This document shows positions 51,409 to 60,119 of a DNA stretch of 64,000 nt, piece by piece. The position numbers and the translations under genes were made by a program. Source of the stretch: Bacillus sp. P14.5. Lineage in GTDB: Bacteria > Bacillota > Bacilli > Bacillales > Bacillaceae_B. Under the pieces are notes generated by a model. The model was not told where the DNA came from. It was given only the letters and a program-made list of their open reading frames with translations, and searched no databases. Where the stretch lies: the NCBI RefSeq assembly GCF_003316765.1, contig NZ_NIJF01000044.1, positions 104,629 to 168,628 on the forward strand, read 5' to 3'. The stretch's first letter is position 1. The number at the start of each line of letters is the position of its first letter.

Positions 51409-53727
51409 ATGGAGAAGCAGCCAATATCCCTTATGATTGTATCTAATACAGTTTCCCGATTCCCTGCAGATATTAAAAAAGAAAACGATTCTATCAATAA
51501 ACTTTTGAATGAATGTTTAGTGCTCTCTAATTACACGGATCAAGGAAATAAAAGCATTGTATATGTAATTAATCCCCTGGTTATCGATTGGCTTTCAACA
51601 GAAGAAGCTAAGCAACTAATAGAAAAATATTTCATGACTGCATTGCAAAACCAGAGAAATCACGAAGATGACAACCTGGAAGAGCTTTACGCACTATGGG
51701 TGAAAATGAACCGGGATGTCCCTTCCGAAATTAACTTGCTGCAAGAAGAGAAGAGAATTACAGTCATTCCCTCTGCTTTAACAAACTTTCCGGTTACCCA
51801 CCTCTTGACGGGATGGGGAATACGGGTAATGCTGCAGCAGTCATTATTGCTGCATGGCAAGCACTTCACAAAAGAACCAAAAGGCTTTTGGCTGCCGGAC
51901 TGTGCCTATGCTCCGGGTATCGATTTATACTTGACTGAACTTGGCATAGAGTATTCGTTCATCTCTGAAACTACTTTTATTTATAGTGAAAAGGATGATA
52001 AAGATTCTTGTATGCTGAGGACGCCTCGAGGTCTTCGCCTTCTGCCTGTCAGCAGGGAAACGAAGGGTGGGCACCTGTTAATGATGGGTGGAGCTGAGGA
52101 GATGAGCAGTCAACTTGAAGAAGTCTTTGAGCAAAGGAACGAGTTCGAGGGGATAGAGGAAACACTTTTAAACGAAAAGAGCACTTTGACTAGAGCGGGT
52201 TTTGGTTATTTGGGGATGGATCAAGGCAAGGCTATTCTCCCTGATGAAGTGCTGATAGGATTGCGTGAGCTGCATGAGATGGAAAATAAACTGAAAGAAT
52301 GCAGCCTTTCCGACTGCCAAAGTGACAGAATAGTCAAGCAGATGATCAGGGAGTGGGTATTCAGCCTGCATCACCTGCTTGTTGAAAATGAAGTGAATGT
52401 TTCCTATCTGCAGGCATTCAGAGAGCTGGAAGAGCTGCATAATGGAAAAATAGAGAACACCAGTCTGCTGGAGTATAGAGAGAAACTTGAGTACCTGCCT
52501 TTAACGGTAGAGAATTCACTTGGTGAGGGAGTAATGCCGATCTCCGGTCAGCGCACGGTCCTGCTTCTTTCCTGGGAGTATCCACCGAATATCATAGGCG
52601 GTTTATCCAGACATGTTCATGACTTATCTAAATCACTTGTTAAAAAAGGATGCAAAGTCATCCTTCTTACTGCAGCAACAAATGGGGCTCCTGACTATGA
52701 AGTGGACGAAGGAGTCCATGTCTACAGAACAGGCCCCCTCCATCCGATGGAAGAAGACTTCCTTCACTGGGTGTTCCAGCTTAACCTTTCCTTTATTGAG
52801 AAAGCGGGTGAAATTTTCAATAAAGAAAGGATTGATTTAATTCATGCTCATGATTGGATTGTTGGAAAGTCGGCCAGTATGTTGAAACTTCACTATGGAG
52901 TGCCTCTCCTGACAACCATTCATGCAACTGAAAATGGAAGAAATCAAGGGATCTATACTAATTTGCAGCAGCAAATCCATGAAGAAGAGATAAAGCTTAT
53001 AAGCTCTTCAAACCATGTGATCATCTGCAGTGAACATATGAAAGAAGAGCTCGCCGAACTTCAGCCAAGACAGGAACTCCCCGTGTCTGTCATTCCTAAC
53101 GGAGTAAACCTTCATAATGTCAATCAAGAAGAGGGTGTTCTCAAAGATTATTATAAAGAAATGAAATATTACTTTTCCTTAGGAAGAATCGTTCATGAAA
53201 AAGGGTTTGAAACTGTTATCGACACAGCGGGAATGATCAGCAAAGAAATGGGGATTCACTTTGTCATTGCTGGCAAAGGACCCCTTTTAGAGACCTATCG
53301 CAATAAAGTGAAGGAAAAGGATCTGGACGAATACGTTCATTTTCTGGGATATGTCAGTGACAAGGAAAGGAATGCCTTTCTTTTTCACAGCGAAGCCGTT
53401 ATATTCCCGAGTTATTATGAGCCCTTTGGAATTGTGGCCCTGGAGGCCATGGCCGCAAAAAGGGCCGTTATCGCATCAAAGACCGGCGGACTCAAATCTC
53501 TGGTAGAACATGGGCATGCAGGGCTGCTTTTCAATCCTGGTGACGCCGAAAGCTTGAAATCATGTATCCTTGAACTGGAAGAAGAGGAAGAAAAGAAGAT
53601 TAGAATGGGTGAAAGCGGATATAAGGTGGCAGAATCGATGTTCAGCTGGGAACGAATTTCTAAACAAACCCTGGAGTTGTACGAAGAATTGACACTGCAT
53701 CATAAGGTGGAGGGAGCATTATCATGA
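51409..53727 (+). CDS. Degenerate GH57-like domain fused to GT4 glycosyltransferase
   Basis: 772 residues. The N-terminal half (about 1-370) resembles the DUF1957/GH57 amylase and branching-enzyme fold in the block ending GFWLPDCAYAPG (residues 159-170). At the usual GH57 nucleophile Glu (WLPEC) there is Asp164, and the later acid/base region is not visible. The C-terminal half (about 382-772) is a GT4 glycosyltransferase: WEYPPNIIGGLSRHV, HAHDW, IPNGVNL and the EX7E motif in YYEPFGIVALEAM. It likely adds sugar units from an NDP-sugar, possibly one made by the next gene, which it overlaps by 4 nt. ATG 51409 follows AGGAGG. B. subtilis YqgM, a GT4 protein, occupies a similar place. Confidence 0.85.
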   Translation: MEKQPISLMIVSNTVSRFPADIKKENDSINKLLNECLVLSNYTDQGNKSIVYVINPLVIDWLSTEEAKQLIEKYFMTALQNQRNHEDDNLEELYALWVKMNRDVPSEINLLQEEKRITVIPSALTNFPVTHLLTGWGIRVMLQQSLLLHGKHFTKEPKGFWLPDCAYAPGIDLYLTELGIEYSFISETTFIYSEKDDKDSCMLRTPRGLRLLPVSRETKGGHLLMMGGAEEMSSQLEEVFEQRNEFEGIEETLLNEKSTLTRAGFGYLGMDQGKAILPDEVLIGLRELHEMENKLKECSLSDCQSDRIVKQMIREWVFSLHHLLVENEVNVSYLQAFRELEELHNGKIENTSLLEYREKLEYLPLTVENSLGEGVMPISGQRTVLLLSWEYPPNIIGGLSRHVHDLSKSLVKKGCKVILLTAATNGAPDYEVDEGVHVYRTGPLHPMEEDFLHWVFQLNLSFIEKAGEIFNKERIDLIHAHDWIVGKSASMLKLHYGVPLLTTIHATENGRNQGIYTNLQQQIHEEEIKLISSSNHVIICSEHMKEELAELQPRQELPVSVIPNGVNLHNVNQEEGVLKDYYKEMKYYFSLGRIVHEKGFETVIDTAGMISKEMGIHFVIAGKGPLLETYRNKVKEKDLDEYVHFLGYVSDKERNAFLFHSEAVIFPSYYEPFGIVALEAMAAKRAVIASKTGGLKSLVEHGHAGLLFNPGDAESLKSCILELEEEEEKKIRMGESGYKVAESMFSWERISKQTLELYEELTLHHKVEGALS

Positions 53728-54770
53728 AGGGTGTCATTTTGGCAGGAGGCAGGGGAACGCGTCTAAAACCTTATACGCTCTCAGTTCCAAAACCGATGGT
53801 GACAATCATGAATAAGCCCATATTGGAATACAATATTGATTTGTTAAAGGCAAACGGGATCTCCTCTATTATGATAACGACCTGCTATAAAGCAGAAAAG
53901 ATTTCAGAGTACTTTGGGGATGGCCGGAAGTTAGGGGTAAACATCACCTATCTACAAGAAGAACTGCCTCTCGGAACGGCTGGTGGAGTTTTTAACTCGA
54001 GAGATTATCTTGACGAACCATTTGTCGTCCTCAGCGGCGATGCATTTACAAGTCTTTCTTTGCGCCATGCCATCCAATTTCATCAAGAAAACGCTGCAGC
54101 CTTGACTATCGTAGGGAAAGAGTTGGTATCGCCTCGGGGGTATGGGATATGTAAAACGGATCGCGAAGGAAGATTAATAGAATTCGTTGAAAAACCTCAC
54201 GTCGGACAGATTGACAGTAATCTGGTCAATACTGGTATCTACATCATTGAACCAGAATTATTGAAGAAGTATCGCTTTGAAGGATACACAGACTTCAGCA
54301 AGGATGTGTTTCCAAGTTTGCTGGCGGAGAAGGAAGATATCTTCGTGTTCCGGACAGATGATTATTGGCGTGATATCGGCAATCCCGAACAATACAAACT
54401 GGCTAGAGAGGAATTTCTTACTGGCCAAATGAAATTAAGAAAAGAAAGAGTGGGCACAGGGATATTAGACGAATTTGTCACCGTGAGGGATGGATTTGAA
54501 AGCACCCTTAACTATTTGACCAGGATGATGGTGTCCTGCCCTGATCATCAAAAACAGCAGGTTATCAATAAATTGGTGGAAGAACAAAAAGATGTACCGG
54601 TCCTTAATCTTGACGGAATCTTGATCTCCCATAGTGTTGGAGGCTGGACGAGAATAGTAGATCAGCCCAGCAATGGTTTTATCATTTACTCAAAGGCAGA
54701 ACGCAGGAACCTCGCTAAGGAATTTGCAGGTTATTATTTTAATAAAATCAAACAATGGCAAAAGGTGTAG
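53724..54770 (+). CDS. Sugar-1-phosphate nucleotidyltransferase with short mutase-like tail
   Basis: 348 residues. The N-terminal 235 form a nucleotidyltransferase domain: GGRGTRLKPYTLSVPKP (residues 8-24), EELPLGTAGGV, SGDAF and DIGNPEQY. This makes an NDP-sugar from NTP and a hexose-1-phosphate; mannose- or glucose-1-phosphate are both possible. The last ~100 residues are not a hexapeptide-repeat domain. The segment ILISHSVGGWTRIVDQPSNG and the following helix resemble the final domain of phosphomannomutases, as in cyanobacterial guanylyltransferase-mutase fusions, but the other mutase domains are missing. ATG 53724 overlaps the glycosyltransferase stop. Confidence 0.87.
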   Translation: MKGVILAGGRGTRLKPYTLSVPKPMVTIMNKPILEYNIDLLKANGISSIMITTCYKAEKISEYFGDGRKLGVNITYLQEELPLGTAGGVFNSRDYLDEPFVVLSGDAFTSLSLRHAIQFHQENAAALTIVGKELVSPRGYGICKTDREGRLIEFVEKPHVGQIDSNLVNTGIYIIEPELLKKYRFEGYTDFSKDVFPSLLAEKEDIFVFRTDDYWRDIGNPEQYKLAREEFLTGQMKLRKERVGTGILDEFVTVRDGFESTLNYLTRMMVSCPDHQKQQVINKLVEEQKDVPVLNLDGILISHSVGGWTRIVDQPSNGFIIYSKAERRNLAKEFAGYYFNKIKQWQKV

Positions 54771-54776
54771 AGGACG

Positions 54777-55408
54777 ATGAAAATGAAAATGAATGTATCG
54801 CACGCAAACGTATATAAGAATCCTAAAGACATTTCCGCTAATTTTCATTATGAAATTTTCGCCTCTTCTGAAGAAAGCGGCAAAAAAGAATCACAGCAGC
54901 TTTCAAATTTCGCGAATTGGAAAGATTTCACGTGTGTGGTTCAGGAAGAAAATCACACTGAAGGAAGTGTTCTGAGGTTTTCAGTTGAGAATAAGAGAAG
55001 GATCCACCGGAGACTCAAGTTATTTTTCTTTTGGACTGGAAAACCTCAGGAGCTGAAAGACTCAGCTTTATCTCACCTGATGACCATCTTGTCCATCACT
55101 ATTCCTCTGCAAAATCTTCCTTGGTGGACTACCAGGTGGATAACAGCAACGGTATGGTCCGGCGATCGCTATATCCGCTCACTGCTAGAGGGATTTCCAG
55201 CTGGAAACAAACATTAGAAACCGGAACTATTCCTTATCAGCCTCTTTTGAAAGGACCTGCTCTGACTGTGGCTTCCTTCGACCTATTGTTTTCCCCTTTA
55301 CAAAAAATTCAGGGTCATGTGATAGGGGCAGAGGCAGACTCCAAGGATGATCTGCGAAATTTCCACAAACACTTGAAAAACAGACTAGCATTTCATTTGA
55401 AAAAGTGA
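54777..55408 (+). pseudogene. Unknown protein of the glycan cassette, single-base frameshift as read
   Basis: Two open frames join at 55029-55032 (T4 run) if one T is added, giving RLKLFFFLDWKTSG and a 210-residue protein. I do not recognise the family. It has no signal peptide or membrane helix, is rich in Ser, Lys and His, and its middle part (FISPDDHLVHHYSSAK) looks enzyme-like or substrate binding, but no catalytic motif can be named. It starts 6 nt after the nucleotidyltransferase and so belongs to the same transcript. The break is probably a sequence error, as with six others here. Confidence 0.72.
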
Positions 55409-55465
55409 TATTATAAAAAAGTCGTATGAACAGATGAAGATAGCTAAGTTTGGAGGGAAATAACA

Positions 55466-55615
55466 ATGCGTGTAAACATTACTTTAGCTTGCACAGAAAC
55501 TGGTGAGCGTAACTATATTACTACAAAAAACAAACGTAACAATCCAGACCGTTTAGAGCTGAAAAAATATTGCCCTAAACTAAAACGTGTAACATTGCAT
55601 CGTGAAACAAAGTAA
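55466..55615 (+). CDS. rpmG: 50S ribosomal protein L33, zinc-free (C-minus) form
   Basis: 49 residues, [20 protein letters not shown] to HRETK, typical of bL33. Only one cysteine remains of each CxxC pair (C9; C36), so the zinc ribbon cannot form. This is the C-minus paralogue that Bacillus uses when zinc is scarce. ATG 55466 follows TGGAGGG. Position upstream of yqgN matches B. subtilis rpmGA. A terminator follows. Confidence 0.96.
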   Translation: MRVNITLACTETGERNYITTKNKRNNPDRLELKKYCPKLKRVTLHRETK

Positions 55616-55647
55616 GCAGCCGGGATTTTTCCTGCTGCTTTTTTTAT
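55614..55647 (+). terminator. Terminator after rpmG
   Basis: AAGCAGC pairs with GCTGCTT, extended by an inner GGGA/TCC, followed by seven T. It begins within the stop codon. Confidence 0.88.
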
Positions 55648-56136
55648 TGCATAAGAACTATAAAAATCAACCTGCGAGGATGAGTTTAACGATGGGTTCT
55701 TCCTCGAGCTTCATCGCCAGAAGGTCAGTACCTACTGGCACGGACTTAGGCCATCGGGGTCAAATAACCCCAAGAGAATAAAAGGGAAGACCGCCTTTTT
55801 TTCTCTTGAGAACATTTCCCGTCTGGGCTGGACATGGCGCTTACGCTTTTGATGCGTCCAGCTTCAGCGCCAAGCCCCTCGGGGTCAAATAACCCCAAGA
55901 GAAATAAAAGGTAAGACCGCCTTTTTTTCTCTTAAGAACATTTGCCTGTCGGGGCTGGACATGGCGCTTACGCTTTTGATGCGTCCAGCTTCAGCGCCAA
56001 GCCCCTCGGGGTCAAATAACCCCAAGAGAATAAAAGGGAAGACCGCCTTTTTTCTCTTGAGAACATTTGCCTGTCGGGGCTGGACATGGCGCTTACGCTT
56101 TTGAGTGATAAGAGACTGCAAGGGGTGATCTCATAA
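55648..56136. other. Repeat-filled region rpmG / yqgN
   Basis: No gene; the frames seen on the minus strand are internal to the repeat units. The segment holds the three-unit array at 55748-56105 and a short upstream flank. Confidence 0.7.
55748..56105. repeat. Three tandem copies of the structured module (125-127 bp period)
   Basis: Units are aligned by TCGGGGTCAAAT at 55754, 55879 and 56006. Each can fold as an outer stem AGCCCC/GGGGCT enclosing hairpin 1 (GGGGT/ACCCC) and hairpin 2 (AAGAGAA/TTCTCTT). The outer stem is degraded in unit 1. Units end in GGACATGGCGCTTACGCTTT and are almost identical, which implies recent duplication. Related single copies lie at 17986, 21033, 60363 (inverted, partial) and 63577. 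Confidence 0.9.
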
Positions 56137-56700
56137 ATGGATAAGAAGGAACTTCGAAACAAGCAGAAAGCACTGCTTGCTGCTTTTGACAGACCTGAAT
56201 ACGAACACAAATCTTTTCTTATTGCCAGTGAGTTGTATAAAACGGAAGAATGGGCTGCATCTCACACAATTGCATTAACTGTATCGAATTTCCCTGAAGT
56301 GGATACGTGGCAGATTATTAGAAAAGCATGGGAAGAAGATAAAAGGGTCCTTGTGCCAAAGTGCTCGCCTAAAGACAGAAGGCTGGATTTCTATCAGTTG
56401 GATTCTTTTGCTGACTTGGAGAAGGTATACTTCGGGCTGCTGGAACCGGATCCGGATAAATGTATTTTGGCTGAAAAGGATATGATTGACCTGGTCATCG
56501 TTCCGGGATTGGCTTTTATGAGGAGCGGCTATAGATTGGGATTCGGCGGAGGCTATTATGATCGGTTTTTGGCAAACTATCAAGGCCGCACTTTGTCCCT
56601 TGCTTTTCACGAACAAGTGGTGAAGGAAGTGCCTGTTGAACATTTTGATATTCCCGTTGGCAAAATCATTACTGAGGGAGCAGTCCTGAATTGTGAATGA
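56137..56700 (+). CDS. yqgN: 5-formyltetrahydrofolate cyclo-ligase
   Basis: 187 residues. N-terminal MDKKELRNKQKALLA with the ATP-binding basic region and the signature GFGGGYYDRFL near residue 138. It converts 5-formyl-THF to 5,10-methenyl-THF using ATP. ATG 56137 has AAGGGGTGA upstream. Its last codons overlap the DUF92 gene, so translation is coupled. Confidence 0.95.
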   Translation: MDKKELRNKQKALLAAFDRPEYEHKSFLIASELYKTEEWAASHTIALTVSNFPEVDTWQIIRKAWEEDKRVLVPKCSPKDRRLDFYQLDSFADLEKVYFGLLEPDPDKCILAEKDMIDLVIVPGLAFMRSGYRLGFGGGYYDRFLANYQGRTLSLAFHEQVVKEVPVEHFDIPVGKIITEGAVLNCE

Positions 56701-57478
56701 GACAGTCCTGTTATTGATTTTAGCCGTCAGCTTTTTGGGCTGGAAGACGAAGAACTTAAGTGTCAGCGGGGCTATTGCCGCCCTTTTTACCGGGATTACA
56801 GTCTCGTCTGCGTTTGGCTGGAGGGGGCTCGTTGTACTGGGGGGCTTCTTTGGGACGAGCAGTTTATGGTCAAAATTCAGAAGTAGTGCCAAAACAGAAA
56901 TTGAGCAAAGGCTTGCCAAGACGTCTATTAGGGATTGGCAGCAGGTAATGGCTAATGGAGGAAGTGCGTTGATCTTTTCGCTTCTTTATATCATCACGGA
57001 AGATGCCATTTACATGCTGGGGGTATTTTCATCACTTGCCGCCGCCAATGCAGATACCTGGGCTTCTGAAATAGGGCCTTTGAGCAAAAGCGATCCTATA
57101 TCATTCAGGAATTTAAGAAGGGTGGAGAAGGGATCCTCGGGAGCTGTTTCTTTACTGGGAACGCTCGCAAGTCTGGCTGGGTCTTTTTTGATAGCTCTCC
57201 TATCTCTCCTGCTGTTTAAGGAGATTTCCACCGAGTCAGCGTTACTAATTATGCTTGCAGGCTTCTTCGGCAGTCTGGCAGATACCATATTGGGAGCCTT
57301 TGTCCAGATAGAGTACCGATGCCGCAGGTGTGCATTGATAACAGAATCATCGGAGCATTGTGGAATCAAGACAGAAGGGATGAAAGGAATACCCCTTGTC
57401 AACAACGAATTCGTCAACTTTTCTGCCAGTTTCCTTGCAGGTGTTCTGGCAATTATGATTGCCCATTTAATTAGCTGA
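56693..57478 (+). CDS. DUF92 membrane protein
   Basis: 261 residues from GTG 56693. Six to seven hydrophobic helices with the family's conserved polar stretches: GFFGTSSLWSKF, NADTWASEIG and a late Cys-rich segment CRRCALITESSEHCG. DUF92 relatives include plant phytyl-phosphate kinase (VTE6), suggesting a CTP-dependent prenyl or lipid kinase; the bacterial substrate is not known. Overlap with yqgN by 8 nt. B. subtilis has no such gene here to my knowledge. Confidence 0.86.
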   Translation: MNETVLLLILAVSFLGWKTKNLSVSGAIAALFTGITVSSAFGWRGLVVLGGFFGTSSLWSKFRSSAKTEIEQRLAKTSIRDWQQVMANGGSALIFSLLYIITEDAIYMLGVFSSLAAANADTWASEIGPLSKSDPISFRNLRRVEKGSSGAVSLLGTLASLAGSFLIALLSLLLFKEISTESALLIMLAGFFGSLADTILGAFVQIEYRCRRCALITESSEHCGIKTEGMKGIPLVNNEFVNFSASFLAGVLAIMIAHLIS

Positions 57479-57718
57479 ATCTATTTTTATTTTTCCATTA
57501 ATGGATTAGGTTCTTTTCTTAAACTTTTGAGCTAATTAATATGTTTTTGAAATAATGCCATTATTTACGGGAAATATAGTTGTAAGGAAGAAAGAGAAGA
57601 GCTGTTCTCAATAAGCACTTTCGTGGCAAAAAAGCGTTCCGAAAGTAAAAATTTGCGGAAAAAGCCAAGGATAAAATGCGGAAAAGGTGCACAACATAGA
57701 ACGAGGAGGCTGATTATT

Positions 57719-57895
57719 ATGAACGGAATTATTAAGTGGGTCATCATAGCGTGTTTTGTTTCTGTGTTTTATCAGTACCGATACAAACTTGTGAATGTCC
57801 TATTGGGAAATTTCACAGTGAGGCGGATGGTGGTGAGGGCTGCAATGAGTCTTCCTTGGCTCCGCAGCAAGTTTCTCACTACAGCATTCCGCTGA
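57719..57895 (+). CDS. yqgO: Small membrane protein YqgO-like
   Basis: 58 residues from ATG 57719 with GAGGAGG 9 nt upstream; the longer reading back to 57623 has no ribosome-binding site. An N-terminal hydrophobic helix (about 4-20) is followed by a basic amphipathic tail (VRRMVVRAAMSLPWLRSKF). It matches small YqgO proteins by size and place between yqgN and gluP. Function is unknown. Confidence 0.7.
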   Translation: MNGIIKWVIIACFVSVFYQYRYKLVNVLLGNFTVRRMVVRAAMSLPWLRSKFLTTAFR

Positions 57896-58306
57896 ATCTG
57901 CTGCAAGTATGAAAGATGTTCTTCATTATATAGTGGTTAGAATCTACTGCAGTCAGGACTGTGGTATGGATGGCCTGCTATAAATGTAGAGCATCTTTTT
58001 TATTGTCTCTTTTCGTAAACCCTGTAGCTATTTGACATGTACTCCGTAGAGTGACACCCACAATTCATGGAAAATAACCTGTAAGCAAGAGAGAAAAGAG
58101 CTCACAGTTAGTATCCGGGGGATCCGGCTGTTGAGATTTTTCCAAAAACAACCATATATATGAAGACAGCCTCTTTATTTTGGTTGCGTCCTCACTGCCG
58201 GCAGAGCATCGGGTGAGGTAGCCGGCACCAAATGCCTTTACTTTTTACCCGGTTGGTGATTAAGTAGAAGAAAGTCAAAATTATCTAAAAAGGCAGAGGA
58301 GAATTT
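57896..58306. other. Intergenic region yqgO / gluP
   Basis: About 410 bp. A weak long-range pair AAGATGTTC/GAGCATCTT with a T-run (57913-58000) may end yqgO. A TGCCGGC/GCCGGCA dyad is present at 58194-58228. No gene is seen. Confidence 0.5.
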
Positions 58307-59851
58307 TTGAATACGAAACTAAACTATTTGTTCTGGAGAACTATACATTACTTAATAGTAGAAAAAGGGTACCGCATCATCAATATGTCTCAGGATCAGC
58401 AGCAATTATGGCTGGAAAACTCCTCACATAAACAAGCACCGGTCATCAGGGTGGTTCGTGATGATCTTGATTGGAGCAGCAAGCTGAAGCGGGATGTCCA
58501 TCTGACGGCTTTAAATGGTGAAAAGATCAGAAGGGCTCTTAAGAAAAGTAAGCTTATATTAAAAAACATTTATATTAGTGCCTATCCACCTGTAGATGAT
58601 TATGAAGAATTGGTCTCGAGTGATTACATCTTGCCCCAGGCGGCCAAGACAACTGTACAGTCGGCTATAATCACTATAGACAATGTTAAAGAGGATATTA
58701 ATAAAGTTACCGGGCTATTTAATGAGGAAGCTCATTGGGAAATCAAAGAAGAGCCGGAAGAGATGGAAGTACATGCCCTCAAAGAAAATGTTCTTTCTTT
58801 TGACACTAAGAAAGCAAAAGAAGAAAAGTCGCTGTTCACTATGGGCAAACCGTTTTTTACTTATGTTTTCATTGCATTGCAGCTTGCGGTGTTTTTTATT
58901 ATGGAGATGGCAGGAGGCAGCCAGAATACCGAGAATCTTATCCGGTATGGAGCAAAATACAATCCGTTGATACTCGAAGGGGAATGGTGGAGATTTTTTA
59001 CCCCGGTTGTCATACACATAGGGTTCCTTCACTTACTCATGAACACGTTTGCTCTCTATTTTTTAGGCATGGCGGTTGAAAGGATTTTTGGAAGCGCCAG
59101 GTTTTTGTTTATTTATATATTTGCCGGCTTTACAGGCACGCTGGCAAGTTTTGTTTTTACTAATTCCTTGTCAGCCGGGGCCAGTGGTGCGATTTTTGGT
59201 TGTTTTGGCGCTTTGTTGTACTTCGGTACAGCCTACCCGAGAATTTTTTTCCGGACGATGGGAACCAATATCCTTGTTGTCATTGGAATCAATCTCGCGC
59301 TGGGATTTACACTGCCGGGGATCGATAACGCCGGGCATATCGGCGGACTGGCAGGCGGTGCACTTTCAGCGGCTGTTGTGCATCTTCCGCGCGCGAAACG
59401 ATGGGGGATACAGCTTGGTGCTGTCATCCTGGCCATAGCAGCCATTCCTGCTCTTCTTTGGTATGGGTATCAGCATGGACCGATTCTATTCGACCCTTCC
59501 ATCAGCAATGCGGAAGCTCAAGAGATGCTTAATGATGGTAATATCGAGGGAGCCTCTGCTATCCTTGTGGATGTTATTGAAAAGCGGGAGGCTGACGCAC
59601 ACAGTTACTTCCTATACTCCATAGTAAAGATTAAAAATGAGCAGTATAACGAAGCCGAAACGTACCTTAATGAAGCTTTGGTGCATGACAGGGATTTTCC
59701 GGAAGCCCATTATAACCTGGCTGTCCTCCTTGTCGAAAGAGGTGAGGAAGAAGAAGCCAGGGACCATGCCAAAAGAGCTTATCAGCTTCAAAAGGATAAC
59801 AATCAATTTAAGGAACTTCATGAAAGACTGCAATCTAAGGAGTCACCGTAA
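58307..59851 (+). CDS. gluP: Rhomboid protease GluP (YqgP) with TPR tail
   Basis: 514 residues from TTG 58307 with GAGGAGA upstream. A soluble N-terminal domain (about 1-175), then a rhomboid core with seven helices containing the catalytic Ser in GASGAIFG and the His in NAGHIGGLAGG (about 290-365), and two to three TPR repeats at the C-terminus (about 400-510). It cleaves membrane proteins inside the bilayer; in B. subtilis it acts with FtsH on the MgtE magnesium transporter. The usual next genes yqgQ-glcK are absent here. Confidence 0.95.
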   Translation: MNTKLNYLFWRTIHYLIVEKGYRIINMSQDQQQLWLENSSHKQAPVIRVVRDDLDWSSKLKRDVHLTALNGEKIRRALKKSKLILKNIYISAYPPVDDYEELVSSDYILPQAAKTTVQSAIITIDNVKEDINKVTGLFNEEAHWEIKEEPEEMEVHALKENVLSFDTKKAKEEKSLFTMGKPFFTYVFIALQLAVFFIMEMAGGSQNTENLIRYGAKYNPLILEGEWWRFFTPVVIHIGFLHLLMNTFALYFLGMAVERIFGSARFLFIYIFAGFTGTLASFVFTNSLSAGASGAIFGCFGALLYFGTAYPRIFFRTMGTNILVVIGINLALGFTLPGIDNAGHIGGLAGGALSAAVVHLPRAKRWGIQLGAVILAIAAIPALLWYGYQHGPILFDPSISNAEAQEMLNDGNIEGASAILVDVIEKREADAHSYFLYSIVKIKNEQYNEAETYLNEALVHDRDFPEAHYNLAVLLVERGEEEEARDHAKRAYQLQKDNNQFKELHERLQSKESP

Positions 59852-59990
59852 CGTTCTTTTCTTAAGCTTTATTACTTAATAAGGGTTTTGAAGGTGATGC
59901 CTTTATTAAAATCCTGTTAAGCAGAAAGAAAAGCCTTAGTTTTTAGTGTAGCGTGTTCTTCTTGAGAGGTTCAGGCATTCAGAAAACATT

Positions 59991-60030
59991 AAAACGCACT
60001 TGAATTAATGAATTCAGTGCGTTTTTTATT
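59991..60030 (+). terminator. Terminator after gluP region
   Basis: AAAACGCACTTGAATT pairs with AATTCAGTGCGTTTT (one bulge), followed by T-run. It lies 140 nt past the gluP stop. Confidence 0.85.
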
Positions 60031-60119
60031 GATTTATCACTATTTTGGTTTAGTAAGTTTCAGGGAAAAAAATTATAGAGTTCCGAAATCATGCATATGC
60101 GATTTAACTGCCGTAAGGA

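Noticed and set aside
55748..56105. Possible CRISPR array
   Set aside because: Units are 125-127 bp, almost wholly identical, with no short repeat/unique spacer pattern and no cas genes.
55885..56210. 78-80 codon minus-strand frames that look alike
   Set aside because: The apparent homology between them is just the tandem DNA repeat; they have no start signals.
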